64,000 nucleotides of DNA from Paraburkholderia tropica (GTDB lineage Bacteria; Pseudomonadota; Gammaproteobacteria; Burkholderiales; Burkholderiaceae). The position numbers were made by a program, and so were the translations under genes. The notes under the pieces are model-generated. The model worked only from the letters and a program-made list of their open reading frames with translations. It made no database searches and was not told where the DNA came from. The DNA lies in contig NZ_CAJZAR010000062.1 of assembly GCF_914484835.1 (NCBI RefSeq), forward strand, positions 1-64,000. Reading direction: 5' to 3'. Positions 17,343 to 26,161 of the stretch are shown here, piece after piece. How positions within the stretch are numbered: the stretch's first letter is position 1; the number at the start of each line of letters is the position of its first letter.

Positions 17343-19127
17343 CTAGAACGTGTCCCAGCCGTCGTCGTCGATGAGGGCGGGAGCGGGAGCAGCGGCAGGT
17401 TTCGCGCTTGCTGCGCTTTTGCGAATCGCGGGCCGCGCGGCGGGCGCACGCAGCGGCGCACTCGCGGACACATTCACAGGCACGCGCGCGGACACATTCG
17501 CCGACACAGTCGGCGCAACAGCCACAGCCCGCTCAGCGGCCGCATGAAACGCCGACCCGGAATCGAGGTGGAAAAACGCAATCGCCTGATTCAACTGGCG
17601 GCCCTGATCCTCCAGCGATTTCGACGCGGCCGCCGCTTCCTCCACCAGCGCCGCGTTCTGCTGCGTGACTTCGTCCATCTGCGTGATCGCCTGATTGACC
17701 TGCTCGATGCCGCGGCTCTGCTCGCTCGACGCCGCCGCGATTTCGCCCATGATGTCGGTCACATGCGCGACGGCCTGCGTGACCTCCGCCATCGTCTTGC
17801 CCGCCTCGTCGGCCAGCGTGGAGCCGTCCTGAATCTTCTGCACCGACGCGTTGATGAGCTCCTTGATCTCCTTCGCCGCGCTCGACGAGCGCTGCGCGAG
17901 ACTGCGCACTTCGCTGGCGACCACCGCGAAACCGCGCCCCTGCTCGCCCGCGCGGGCCGCTTCCACCGCTGCGTTCAGCGCGAGGATATTGGTCTGGAAC
18001 GCGATGCCTTCGATGATGCCGGTGATATCGGCGATCCGCGCGGAGCTTGTGCTGATCTCGCCCATCGTCTCGACCACCTGACCGACCACCTGATTGCCGC
18101 GCCCCGCCACCTCCGACGCATTGGCCGACAGCGCGCTCGCCTGCTGGGCGTTATCGGCGTTCTGCTTCACCGTCGAAGTCAGTTCCTCCATGCTCGCGGC
18201 GGTTTCCTCCAGCGACGCCGCCTGCTGTTCCGTGCGCGACGACAGCTCGACGTTGCCCGAGGCGATCTGCGTCGCGCCCGTGCCGATGCTGTTCGCGGAC
18301 GTGCGAACCTGCCCGATCAGGCGCACAAGGCTCGACTGCATCTCGCCCATCGACGCGAGCACGCTGCCCGCGGGCGCACGCTGCGCCCCCGGCACCGGAC
18401 GCAGATCGCCACCCGCCACCCGTTGCGTGATGTCGCCGAGTTCGCCCGGTTCGGCGCCGAGCGCGCGCAACAGCCCACGCGTGATGAGCACGCCCGCCAG
18501 CACCGCCATCGCCACGGCCGCGAGGCAGATCGCGATCAGCAGCGCGCGTTGCCGCGCGAATTGCCGCGCCGATTCCTCGACCTGTTGCGCCGCGTGTTGC
18601 TGCGTGAAGTCGGCGAAATCGTTCGACGCCTTGATCAGCGCGGAGAGCAAGGGGCGGCATTTCGTGTCGATTTCCGCAATCGCGGCGTCGCGCTGATTGT
18701 CGAGCGCCAGCCGGTCGATATCCAGCGCGACGGGTCGATACAGCGCTTCGATGCGCGGCAATTCGGCGGCGAGACTGCGGCCTTGCTCGCTCATGTCGGT
18801 CGCGCTCGCGACCAGCGCGTTGAATTTGTCGAGATTGGCCTCGACGCGGCGTTCGGCATCGTCGACGGCGGCCTTTTCGATCGCGATGTCGGCGGGCGTG
18901 GTGACCAGCACCAGGTTGCGCACGGCCATCGCGCGATCGTCCACCGCCGTGCGGACCGCGACCGCCGCCGTGGCGCGCGCGTCGATCCCGCTGACGTAGC
19001 CCGCGAAGCGGTTATTCGCGGCATTCAATTCGCTCAGCGACAACGCGGATACGATCAAAACGGTGAAGGTCAAAATACCGAAGGCGCCCGTGAGCTTTGC
19101 CTTCACCGACAATCGATTCACATTCAT
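17343..19127 (-). CDS. Methyl-accepting chemotaxis protein with C-terminal CheR-binding pentapeptide
   Basis: A membrane chemoreceptor of about 594 residues. TM1 lies near residues 10-30, then a helical periplasmic domain of about 160 residues (4HB_MCP type), TM2 near 195-220, HAMP, and the signalling domain with the conserved hairpin tip EGIAFQTNILALNAAVEAARAGEQG read in two parts (EGIAFQTNILALNAA, then VEAARAGEQGRGFAVVA). It ends GWDTF, a variant of the NWETF tether for CheR. ATG at 19127 is preferred to an in-frame TTG upstream. It is a stand-alone receptor; no che genes are nearby. Confidence 0.93.
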   Translation of the reverse strand: MNVNRLSVKAKLTGAFGILTFTVLIVSALSLSELNAANNRFAGYVSGIDARATAAVAVRTAVDDRAMAVRNLVLVTTPADIAIEKAAVDDAERRVEANLDKFNALVASATDMSEQGRSLAAELPRIEALYRPVALDIDRLALDNQRDAAIAEIDTKCRPLLSALIKASNDFADFTQQHAAQQVEESARQFARQRALLIAICLAAVAMAVLAGVLITRGLLRALGAEPGELGDITQRVAGGDLRPVPGAQRAPAGSVLASMGEMQSSLVRLIGQVRTSANSIGTGATQIASGNVELSSRTEQQAASLEETAASMEELTSTVKQNADNAQQASALSANASEVAGRGNQVVGQVVETMGEISTSSARIADITGIIEGIAFQTNILALNAAVEAARAGEQGRGFAVVASEVRSLAQRSSSAAKEIKELINASVQKIQDGSTLADEAGKTMAEVTQAVAHVTDIMGEIAAASSEQSRGIEQVNQAITQMDEVTQQNAALVEEAAAASKSLEDQGRQLNQAIAFFHLDSGSAFHAAAERAVAVAPTVSANVSARVPVNVSASAPLRAPAARPAIRKSAASAKPAAAPAPALIDDDGWDTF

Positions 19128-19704
19128 CTTTTCAGGTTTCCATTTCAATGAAGGGGCAAATAATGCGGACGATCGCCTTTTACGATGCCCAATTCACGCA
19201 ACGGATCGGTATGCGTCTGCGCCCCCGGCAGACCTATGCGCCGAGCATAGGATTCTACTGAGTGACAGCGAATAAACAGAAGCGAAAAACCACGTGAAAT
19301 CAACGCGCAAACGTTAGCGGAATATTGAATTTTTCTATGAGGTCTATTTAGCGCATGGAATGCTGACTCTAAATAAAAATGCCGCCCGCAGGCATCTTTT
19401 AATTTCTATCGCGCGAATCGGGAAATATTGCCGGATTATTGCGGATTGGCGCAGGAATAAATCTGGAAGTAATCGCTGGTAACAGAAATCGGGCGCGCGT
19501 CGCGTACGATATCCGCCGATACGTTTCACCCATGCGCTTTCACCGATCTGATTCACAGACGCAATCCGCTGTGTCATTATCCAGAGCATGGAATTCCGTA
19601 TCGAACCCATCGAGCTTCATCACCATCACGGTCGCCATCCATTGCGCCGGGGTTCGTTACGTCCATCGCACTGAAGCCGCCGTCGGCTTCGGGCAACAGG
19701 AAAC
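19128..19704. other. Intergenic region without a supported gene
   Basis: This 577-base stretch lies between the divergent chemoreceptor and the HisRS-like pseudogene. It is less G+C-rich than its surroundings from about 19270 to 19480. A 7-bp inverted repeat, CCTATGC-gccga-GCATAGG, is at 19233-19251, upstream of the chemoreceptor. No convincing coding frame or ribosome site was seen. Promoters for both flanking genes presumably lie here. Confidence 0.5.
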
Positions 19705-20347
19705 ATGACTATGCTTCGCGGAACCCGTTTCGTCACCGGCCAGCAGGCCGCCGCCTTGCGCTCGCTCGAGAACCGCTTTCGGAGCTACCTTCATTGATCG
19801 TGGCGCGGAAGAGGCCATCGTCCCGGCGTTGTGGTCGCAAGACACCTTTGTCGAGAAAGCCGGCGGCAGTGAAATTCTTCAGCAAATGTGGACGTTCGCC
19901 GATAAATCAGGACGAGCGTGCTGCCTGATCCCGGAGGCCACCGCGCTGTTCCAGGAGCAGGCGGACACGCTGCTCGGCGGCGCGAGCGAGCGCATGCTGT
20001 TTTACGTCGCGCGCTGTTACCGGTACGAGCGGCCGCAAGCCGGGCGATACCGCGAATTCACGCAACTCGGCTTCGAATATCTGTGCGCGGAACCCGAACG
20101 CGCGGCGGCATGCAGCGTCGAAATCGCGACGGGGTTTCTCGATTCATTGGGTGTCCGATATGATCTCGATTGCACCGCTCGAAGGGGATTGAGCTATTAC
20201 CTCGGCGGTCAGGGTTTTGAAATGCGCTGCGCGGCGCTCGGCGCCCAGCAGCAGATCGCGGGCGGCGGTGCGTATCGGGAAGGCGCGGGCTTCGGCATCG
20301 GTCTCGAACGGCTGTGGCTTGCGATGTCGGCACGGCCGGAAGTGTAA
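19705..20347 (+). pseudogene. Stand-alone histidyl-tRNA-synthetase-like catalytic core, frameshifted
   Basis: A class II aminoacyl-tRNA-synthetase core without an anticodon-binding domain, about 210 residues if read through. The first frame gives TRFVTGQQAAALRSLENRF and stops at TGA 19795. The other frame continues FIDRGAEEAIVPALWSQD with motif 2 (RYERPQAGRYREFTQLGFEY), a HisA-like RGLSYYLGG and motif 3 (GFGIGLERL). Removing one C at 19788-19789 joins the two without a gap. A TTG at 19829 could in principle start a shorter protein. Such paralogues (HisZ-like) act in regulation or amino-acid activation rather than translation. It is either a recent pseudogene or a sequencing error. Confidence 0.72.
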
Positions 20348-20626
20348 AATCGAGTCGGTAAGTCGGATGCGCGAATCAGTACGGGATTCCGTGCACGAAT
20401 AAAACGCATCCGGCTGGCAATCGTCTTAAAGTAATGTGTGCGCGCGCAAACCGGCAAATCGACAAGTTGGCGAGTCGATTTTCTCCTTCGCGCGCGCCGG
20501 ATCCCGCTTTTTGAAAAATGCTGCGTGCATCCCCCACCCGGGGCGCGCAGCCGTGCTATCGTTGCGGCATGCGATTTGCGACCTGTAAAGTGCAGCACAG
20601 CCCCTCGCATGAAGGAGTTTTTAAAC

Positions 20627-20959
20627 GTGGATGAACGTAAACGGGAAAGCATCGTTGCTTACCTTCGCCGCAGAATGGAAGAGTTCGGCATCGAGCCGGA
20701 CGACATCGCGGCCTCGATTGCTGCCGATCAGCTTCGAATTCGCGCCGCGCGTTATCAAAACGCAGCGGGCGACACCTGGGACGGTCAGGGTGAAATGCCG
20801 CAATGGCTCGTACAAGTGACTAGCGCCGGACAGGCGCTGGAGCATTTCGCCATTCGCAAACCCGAAGAACGCGCTGAAGCGCCGCGCCCTCGCGTCGACT
20901 GGGCCAACGACCCCTTCGCCGGCAGCCGCCTGGCGACGGTCAGCGCCGAACGCCTGTAA
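20627..20959 (+). CDS. H-NS-family nucleoid-associated protein, small
   Basis: A 110-residue DNA-binding protein. The N-terminal helix (ERKRESIVAYLRRRMEEFGI) would oligomerise. The segment DTWDGQGEMPQWLV with the following LEHFAI matches the C-terminal DNA-binding domain of H-NS, whose core is TWxGxGxxPxW. A third part, rich in Pro, Arg and Glu, ends the protein. GTG at 20627 is chosen because AAGGAG lies nine bases before it; ATG at 20609 would overlap that ribosome site. It is monocistronic and probably one of several H-NS paralogues in the genome. Confidence 0.75.
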   Translation: MDERKRESIVAYLRRRMEEFGIEPDDIAASIAADQLRIRAARYQNAAGDTWDGQGEMPQWLVQVTSAGQALEHFAIRKPEERAEAPRPRVDWANDPFAGSRLATVSAERL

Positions 20960-21108
20960 ATAACCGTAATTCGAGCAATCCGCGCAACGAGAGGCACCCC
21001 GTGCGAGCCAGCGCTCCGCACGCGCCGAGTCACGTCTTGCCAATCTGAAACCAATCGCCATTGCGCCGGGCGCCGATTAATCCGCCATTCAGCGTGAATC
21101 AAAACAAT

Positions 21109-22290
21109 TCAATGCGATTCGGCCAGATAATCGTTTTCCCGGATTAGCGCCGACTCCGATGCCGCCATCACGCGATTACGCCCCGCCGCCTTCGCGGCGT
21201 AGAGCGCGGCGTCCACGCGCGCCATGGCGCTGCCCAGGCTTTCGTCCGCGCGGATATCGCCCACGCCCGCGCTAAGCGTGCAGCAGACGCCATCCGCGGA
21301 CGGGCGTTCGACGGCCACTCTCAACGCATGAGTCGACGCCTCGGCCTCGCGTCTCGTGACATCGACGAACGCGACCGCGAATTCCTCGCCGCCCAAGCGC
21401 CCGAACAGATCGCACGGGCGTATCTGCGCCGCGACGATCGACGCAATATGCGCAAGCAGCCGGTCGCCCACCGCGTGGCCGAAGCTGTCGTTGACCGTCT
21501 TGAACTTGTCGATGTCGAGAATGGCGATCGCCATCGTGCCGCCGCTCGCGCGTCGGTGCGCGAGCAACGCCTGCGCCCTTTCCATGAATGCGCGGCGCGT
21601 GAGCGCGCCCGTCAATTCGTCGATGGTGGCAAGCTTTTCCATTCTGCGCAGAATGCGTTCGTGCGCGAGCATTACCATGCCCGTCGACATGCAAGGCAAC
21701 GAGACGATCGCGAGTCCGAGCAGCGCGACATTCCAGGGCGACGGTTGCAGAAACGTCAGCGTCGGTGCTAGCCCCAGCACGATCGCGAAGATACGCGCGA
21801 GATAAACCAGCGCGCCGAGCCACGCCGCCGCCGCGATCAGACGGCAAGCGTAGATCGCGCCGTCACGCGAGGCATGGCGCAGCGCGATGACGCCCACCAC
21901 GATGCGCCCATAGACGAAGCCGAGCGAGACGATCACGCCGCGCGCGGTCGCGCTGGGCGAGACGCACGTGAAGTACAGCAGCGCGGCCACCGCCACGATG
22001 AGCGCCACGCATTCGTCGCGGCGCACAGGCGGCACATCGAAGAACTGCCGCGTGCCCTGCAAGAGCACGAGCACCGCGCCCAGCGTCAGCGAACTCACGC
22101 CCACGATCGTGATCGCGCCGGCCTTCGCGCCCACGATCAGAATCCACGTCGCCGCCGCGCCGAGCAGCGCATAACCCACGCACCAGCGGCCCACGCCCGG
22201 CACCGCCGTGCGCACGAGCGAACCCAGCACGGCCACGCTCATCAGGCACGAAACGATCAGGATCGCCAATAGAGCGAAAGCGCTGGGCAT
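21109..22290 (-). CDS. Membrane-bound diguanylate cyclase (GGDEF)
   Basis: Makes cyclic di-GMP from GTP. The first 200 residues contain about six hydrophobic segments (LAILIVSCLMSVAVLGSLV, then AGAITIVGVSSLTLGAVLVL and others) forming an integral-membrane sensor. The C-terminal 170 residues are a GGDEF domain with DELTGALTRRAF, DIDKFKTVNDSFGHAVGD and the active-site motif GGEEF (RLGGEEFAVAF), a fully competent variant. No EAL domain. No classical RxxD inhibitory site is evident before GGEEF. Monocistronic; the signal sensed is unknown. Confidence 0.93.
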   Translation of the reverse strand: MPSAFALLAILIVSCLMSVAVLGSLVRTAVPGVGRWCVGYALLGAAATWILIVGAKAGAITIVGVSSLTLGAVLVLLQGTRQFFDVPPVRRDECVALIVAVAALLYFTCVSPSATARGVIVSLGFVYGRIVVGVIALRHASRDGAIYACRLIAAAAWLGALVYLARIFAIVLGLAPTLTFLQPSPWNVALLGLAIVSLPCMSTGMVMLAHERILRRMEKLATIDELTGALTRRAFMERAQALLAHRRASGGTMAIAILDIDKFKTVNDSFGHAVGDRLLAHIASIVAAQIRPCDLFGRLGGEEFAVAFVDVTRREAEASTHALRVAVERPSADGVCCTLSAGVGDIRADESLGSAMARVDAALYAAKAAGRNRVMAASESALIRENDYLAESH

Positions 22291-22715
22291 GGGAACGGAT
22301 TCTGGCGGCGATAATAATCAGAGGAAAAAAGCGATCAGGGAAAACGACGTGTTACGCCAGATCGCGAAAGGCAATCGAAAACTGTTTAAAAGCTATTTAA
22401 AAACCCGCGCGGCAACGCATGGCGCCCCGATTCGCGATGCCTATCGTATCGCACGTCTCGCCTGAAAACGCGCCGATCGAAGCCATGCGGATCCATTCGC
22501 GCCGCCGCCTGCGCGAACGCGGGGAAATCCGCGCGCCGATGCGCGTCCGCCGCGCGAGCGCATCCGTATATCGTGAAACGCTTCGCTTCACGCTCATGAC
22601 GCCAGCCGCCTTCCGCATCGCATGTTATCCGCGCCGCCCGCCGCCGCGCCTCGGGCCGTCGATGCTATATTCGGGCCCATGTCCTCCAGCGGGTGCGCCA
22701 ACGCGCCCTCCTCGC
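22291..22715. other. Intergenic/promoter region before the ECF sigma operon
   Basis: These 425 bases separate the diguanylate cyclase from the divergent ECF sigma gene. The first 110 bases are AT-rich (GATAATAATCAGAGG and TTTAAAAGCTATTTAAAAA), with a TTTAAAA direct repeat near 22382-22398. The remainder is G+C-rich without a supported gene. The sigma operon promoter is expected here, but I could not identify a convincing ECF-type -35/-10 pair. Confidence 0.4.
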
Positions 22716-23327
22716 ATGAGTGATCCGTCCGGCGGCATCGACGACAACGCAGCCTCGCCATCCGCACGCGCCGAGGCGTTCGACGCGGCGCGGCGCGCGC
22801 GTCTGAACCAGTTGCTCGACGCCACGGCGCGAGGCGAGCAGCGCGCCTTCGCCGAGCTTTACCGGCTCGCCTCCGGCCATGTCTTCGCCGTGCTCGTGCG
22901 CATGGTCCACGACCGCGCCGAAGCCGAGGATCTGCTCCAGGATGTCTTCACGACCGCATGGCGGCGCGCCGATACGTTCGACGCCGCACGCGGCGGTGCG
23001 ATGACCTGGCTCGTGACGCTCGCGCGCAACCGCGCGATCGACCGCCTGCGCCAGCATCGCGAAAGTCCGCTCGACGACGCCGTCGCGCACGCCATCGCCG
23101 ACGACGATCCCACGCCCGCCGCCCACGCCGAAGCCAGCGAAGAACGCCAGCGGCTCGAACGCTGCATGGGGCAACTGGAGCCCACGCAGCGCGGCGCGGT
23201 TCGCGAGGCGTTTTTCAGCGGCGCGACGTATAGCGAACTGGCGGAGCGTCTGAGCGTGCCGCTCGGCACGCTGAAAAGCTGGATCCGGCGCAGCCTCATG
23301 CAACTCAAATCGTGTCTTGAAGCATGA
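22716..23327 (+). CDS. ECF RNA polymerase sigma factor, SigK-like
   Basis: A 203-residue sigma-70 family factor of the extracytoplasmic-function type. Region 2 is visible in RMVHDRAEAEDLLQDVFTTA and MTWLVTLARNRAIDRLRQH; region 4 is LEPTQRGAVREAFFSGATYS with the helix-turn-helix VPLGTLKSWIRRSLMQLK. ATG at 22716 is chosen to give the usual ECF length. Its TGA overlaps the anti-sigma ATG (ATGA). It heads an eight-gene plus-strand run of lipid-modifying enzymes, which are its likely regulon together with itself. Confidence 0.9.
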   Translation: MSDPSGGIDDNAASPSARAEAFDAARRARLNQLLDATARGEQRAFAELYRLASGHVFAVLVRMVHDRAEAEDLLQDVFTTAWRRADTFDAARGGAMTWLVTLARNRAIDRLRQHRESPLDDAVAHAIADDDPTPAAHAEASEERQRLERCMGQLEPTQRGAVREAFFSGATYSELAERLSVPLGTLKSWIRRSLMQLKSCLEA

Positions 23328-24082
23328 GCACGCCCGCCGATCACAATCCCGATCCCGACCTGCGCGGCGCCGAATACGCGCTCGGCGTGCTCGACGCGAA
23401 CGAGCGGCGCGCGCTCGAACTCGCCGCCGAAACCGATCCCGTCCTGCTCGCCGCCATCGAACGCTGGCAGCGCCGCCTTGCGCCGCTCGCCGAGGAGCTG
23501 CGTCCGCTGGCCGTGCCCGCGCGCGTGTGGACCCGCATCGAGCGCGATCTCGGCTTCCTGCCGCCGCGGATCACGCCGCCGCAAAGCGCGGGCCCGTGGT
23601 GGAACAGCTTGCGTGTCTGGCGCTTCGTGGGCGTCGGCGCGAGCGTCGCGACGCTCGCGCTCGCGCTGGTCAACGTGATCGTGCTGCGCGAGATACGCGA
23701 GGCGGCAGGCCCGGCGCCGGTGGCCGTCGCGCCCGGCGGCGCCTATATGGTCGCGACGATCGCGCGCCCCGACGGCATCGCCCACTGGACCGCCACCGTC
23801 GATCTGCGCCGCAGCGAAATGGTCGTCGTGCCCGCCGTGAAGCCGACCGTGCCCGCCGGCCGCGCCACCGAACTCTGGCTGATCCCGCCCGGCGAAAAGC
23901 CGGTCGCGCTCGGCGTGTTCCCGCCCGATGCGCCCGCGCATATGAACCTGCCCGCCAGCGTGATCGCGAAGCTCAGCGCGCGCGCCGTGCTGGCCGTCTC
24001 GATCGAGCCGCCCGGCGGCTCGCCGACGGGCCAGCCGACCGGCCCGGTCGTCGCCACCGGCGCGATGCACAGCACGGCCTGA
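23324..24082 (+). CDS. Anti-sigma factor, RskA-like, single-pass membrane protein
   Basis: Sequesters the adjacent sigma factor at the inner membrane. The 252-residue protein has an N-terminal cytosolic domain (LRGAEYALGVLDANERRALE) of the RskA type, one membrane span at about residues 100-121, and a periplasmic C-terminal domain (VPAGRATELWLIPPGEKPVALG) typical of RskA. It lacks the HxxxCxxC zinc motif and the cupin of ChrR, the anti-sigma of the related singlet-oxygen loci. Regulated proteolysis is therefore more likely than metal or cupin sensing. It is translationally coupled to the sigma gene. Confidence 0.88.
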   Translation: MSTPADHNPDPDLRGAEYALGVLDANERRALELAAETDPVLLAAIERWQRRLAPLAEELRPLAVPARVWTRIERDLGFLPPRITPPQSAGPWWNSLRVWRFVGVGASVATLALALVNVIVLREIREAAGPAPVAVAPGGAYMVATIARPDGIAHWTATVDLRRSEMVVVPAVKPTVPAGRATELWLIPPGEKPVALGVFPPDAPAHMNLPASVIAKLSARAVLAVSIEPPGGSPTGQPTGPVVATGAMHSTA

Positions 24083-24194
24083 AGCCTGCTTCGCGCGAAT
24101 CGGCGCGGCGATATCGTCGGTCGAGACGATTTCGCTGCATCCGAACGCCGCGCCCGCCCGTATCTCCCGGCATCTGCCTCCTCACGGAGCCGCC

Positions 24195-25031
24195 ATGCCG
24201 ATCACCACCGCCGTTCTTGCCGCGTTTGGCGCGCTCGTCGTCGCGTTCGGCATCGTCTGGCTCGTGCAATTGCGCACCGGCAACGCGGGCATGATCGACC
24301 CGGTCTGGGCGCTGACGCTCGGCGCCGTTGCCGTCTTCGCCGCGCTCGCCGGACCCGGCGCGCCGCTGAACCGCGTGGCCGTCGCGTTCGGCGGCGGCGT
24401 GTGGGGCTTGCGTCTCGGCGCGCATCTCTGGCGGCGCAATCATCACGGCCCGGAAGACCCGCGCTATGCCGCGCTGCGCGCGCGCTGGGGCCGGCACGCG
24501 CCGCGCCGCATGCTCGGCTTCTTCATGCTGCAGGCGGTGATCTCGCTGCTGCTGTCGATCGCCTTCTTCGTGCCCGCCTGGCAGACGCACACACCCTCGA
24601 TTCCAGCCATCGTCATCGCCTTGTGCATCGGCTTTGCGGCGCTCGCGGGCGAAGCCGCCGCCGATCGTCAGTTGCACAGCCATCTCGCCGATCCCTCTCA
24701 GCGCGGCCAGGTTTGCAGGCGCGGCTGGTGGCGTTACTCGCGCCATCCGAATTACTTCTTCGAGTCGCTGCACTGGTGCGCCTACACGGTCTGGTCGATC
24801 GGCCAGCCCTGGGGTTGGGCGACGCTCGTACCGCCGTTCGCGATGGCGTGGCTGCTGCTCAAACTCTCCGGCGTGCCGCTGCTCGAAGCGCGGCTTGTAG
24901 AGACGCGCGCCGGGTATCGCGAGTACATGGCGACCACGCACGCGTTCATCCCGTGGCCGCCGCGGCACGCTCACGCCGACACCGATGCCAACGCCGACCC
25001 CCATCGCCCTTCGAGGAGCCCGCGACCATGA
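24195..25031 (+). CDS. DUF1295 (steroid 5-alpha-reductase-like) membrane protein
   Basis: An integral-membrane protein of 278 residues with about six hydrophobic segments. The C-terminal pattern GWWRYSRHPNYFFESLHWCAY is the hallmark of DUF1295 and of related ergosterol/steroid reductases and isoprenylcysteine methyltransferases. A GGAG ribosome site precedes the ATG. The TGA overlaps the next gene's ATG. In Mycobacterium tuberculosis the DUF1295 protein Rv0446c lies beside sigK and the fatty-acid methyltransferase ufaA1, supporting a role in reducing or processing modified acyl chains. The exact reaction is unknown. Confidence 0.88.
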   Translation: MPITTAVLAAFGALVVAFGIVWLVQLRTGNAGMIDPVWALTLGAVAVFAALAGPGAPLNRVAVAFGGGVWGLRLGAHLWRRNHHGPEDPRYAALRARWGRHAPRRMLGFFMLQAVISLLLSIAFFVPAWQTHTPSIPAIVIALCIGFAALAGEAAADRQLHSHLADPSQRGQVCRRGWWRYSRHPNYFFESLHWCAYTVWSIGQPWGWATLVPPFAMAWLLLKLSGVPLLEARLVETRAGYREYMATTHAFIPWPPRHAHADTDANADPHRPSRSPRP

Positions 25032-26143
25032 CCGTCACCGTCCCGCCGCTACAGGATTCGCACGACACGCCGACGACCGCGTCGAGCCCCTACGATGCCT
25101 CGCTCGCGATCCGCCTGTGCGAGCGCGGCTGGCTGCCCGACGCGTTGATCCGCATGGGCATGCGCGCGCTGCTGCGCCGCCGTCTCGCCGACGAACACGC
25201 GCACGACGGCACGCGTCGCGCCGAAGCGTTCGAAACGCTGATCGACGAACTGCGAGCGAGCCCGATCGCCATCGACACGCAGGCCGCCAACGCGCAGCAC
25301 TACGAAATTCCGGGCGCGTTCTTCGCGGCGCATCTCGGGCCGCGCATGAAGTATTCGTGCGGCTACTATCCGCGCGGCGACGAAACGCTCGCCCAGGCCG
25401 AGGACGCCATGCTCGCGCTCTACGCGGCGCGCGCAGGACTTGCCGACGGTCAGCGCATCCTCGACCTCGGCTGCGGCTGGGGCGCGCTCACGCTCTGGCT
25501 CGCGCGACGCTATCCCTGCGCGAGCATCATCGGGCTGTCGAATTCGCACGGGCAGCGCGCGTTCATCGAGCGCCGCGCCAACGAGCTGGGACTCGCGAAT
25601 CTGCGCATCGTGACCGGCGATGTCGCGAGTTTCGAGTTCGCGCCCGGCGAAGCGCGTTTCGACCGCGTGCTGTCGATCGAGATGTTCGAGCACATGAAGC
25701 ACTACGGCCTGCTGCTCGCGAAGATCGCGCGCTGGCTCGACGACGACGGCCATCTCTTCGTGCATCTGTTCGCGCATCGGCTGCTCGCCTATCACTTCGA
25801 GGTGCGCGACGGCAGCGACTGGATGTCCCGGCATTTCTTCACCGGCGGCACGATGCCCTCGGCGCATCTGCTGCTGCGTTTTCAGGACGATCTGCGCGTG
25901 ACGCGGCAATGGTGGATCGACGGCACGCATTACGCGCGCACCGCGAGCCAGTGGCTCGCCGCGCTCGATGCCGCGCGCGGTCAGGCGCTGCCGCTGCTCG
26001 ACGCGAGCGGCGACGCGCGTCTCGCGTTCCAGCGCTGGCGCATGTTCTATCTGGCCGTGGCCGAACTGTTCGGCTATGCGCGCGGCCAGGAGTGGGGCAT
26101 CGCGCACTATCTGCTGCGCAAGCGCGCGGCGCGGCCCGCGTGA
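25028..26143 (+). CDS. CFAS-family SAM-dependent methyltransferase (first copy)
   Basis: A class I methyltransferase of the cyclopropane-fatty-acid-synthase family, 371 residues. The SAM-binding motif LDLGCGWG is at 145-152, and the acidic SIEMFEHMKHYG near 215-227 follows the family pattern. The region before motif I (NAQHYEIPGAFFAAHLGPRMKYSCGYY) corresponds to the CFAS HYDxxNxFY segment but reads HYEIPGAFF, closer to the atypical members sometimes annotated as coclaurine N-methyltransferase-like. Coupled to DUF1295 by an ATGA overlap. It would methylate a double bond of a membrane fatty acyl chain. Confidence 0.87.
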   Translation: MTVTVPPLQDSHDTPTTASSPYDASLAIRLCERGWLPDALIRMGMRALLRRRLADEHAHDGTRRAEAFETLIDELRASPIAIDTQAANAQHYEIPGAFFAAHLGPRMKYSCGYYPRGDETLAQAEDAMLALYAARAGLADGQRILDLGCGWGALTLWLARRYPCASIIGLSNSHGQRAFIERRANELGLANLRIVTGDVASFEFAPGEARFDRVLSIEMFEHMKHYGLLLAKIARWLDDDGHLFVHLFAHRLLAYHFEVRDGSDWMSRHFFTGGTMPSAHLLLRFQDDLRVTRQWWIDGTHYARTASQWLAALDAARGQALPLLDASGDARLAFQRWRMFYLAVAELFGYARGQEWGIAHYLLRKRAARPA

Positions 26144-26161
26144 ACGCGTGAGGTGCGAACG

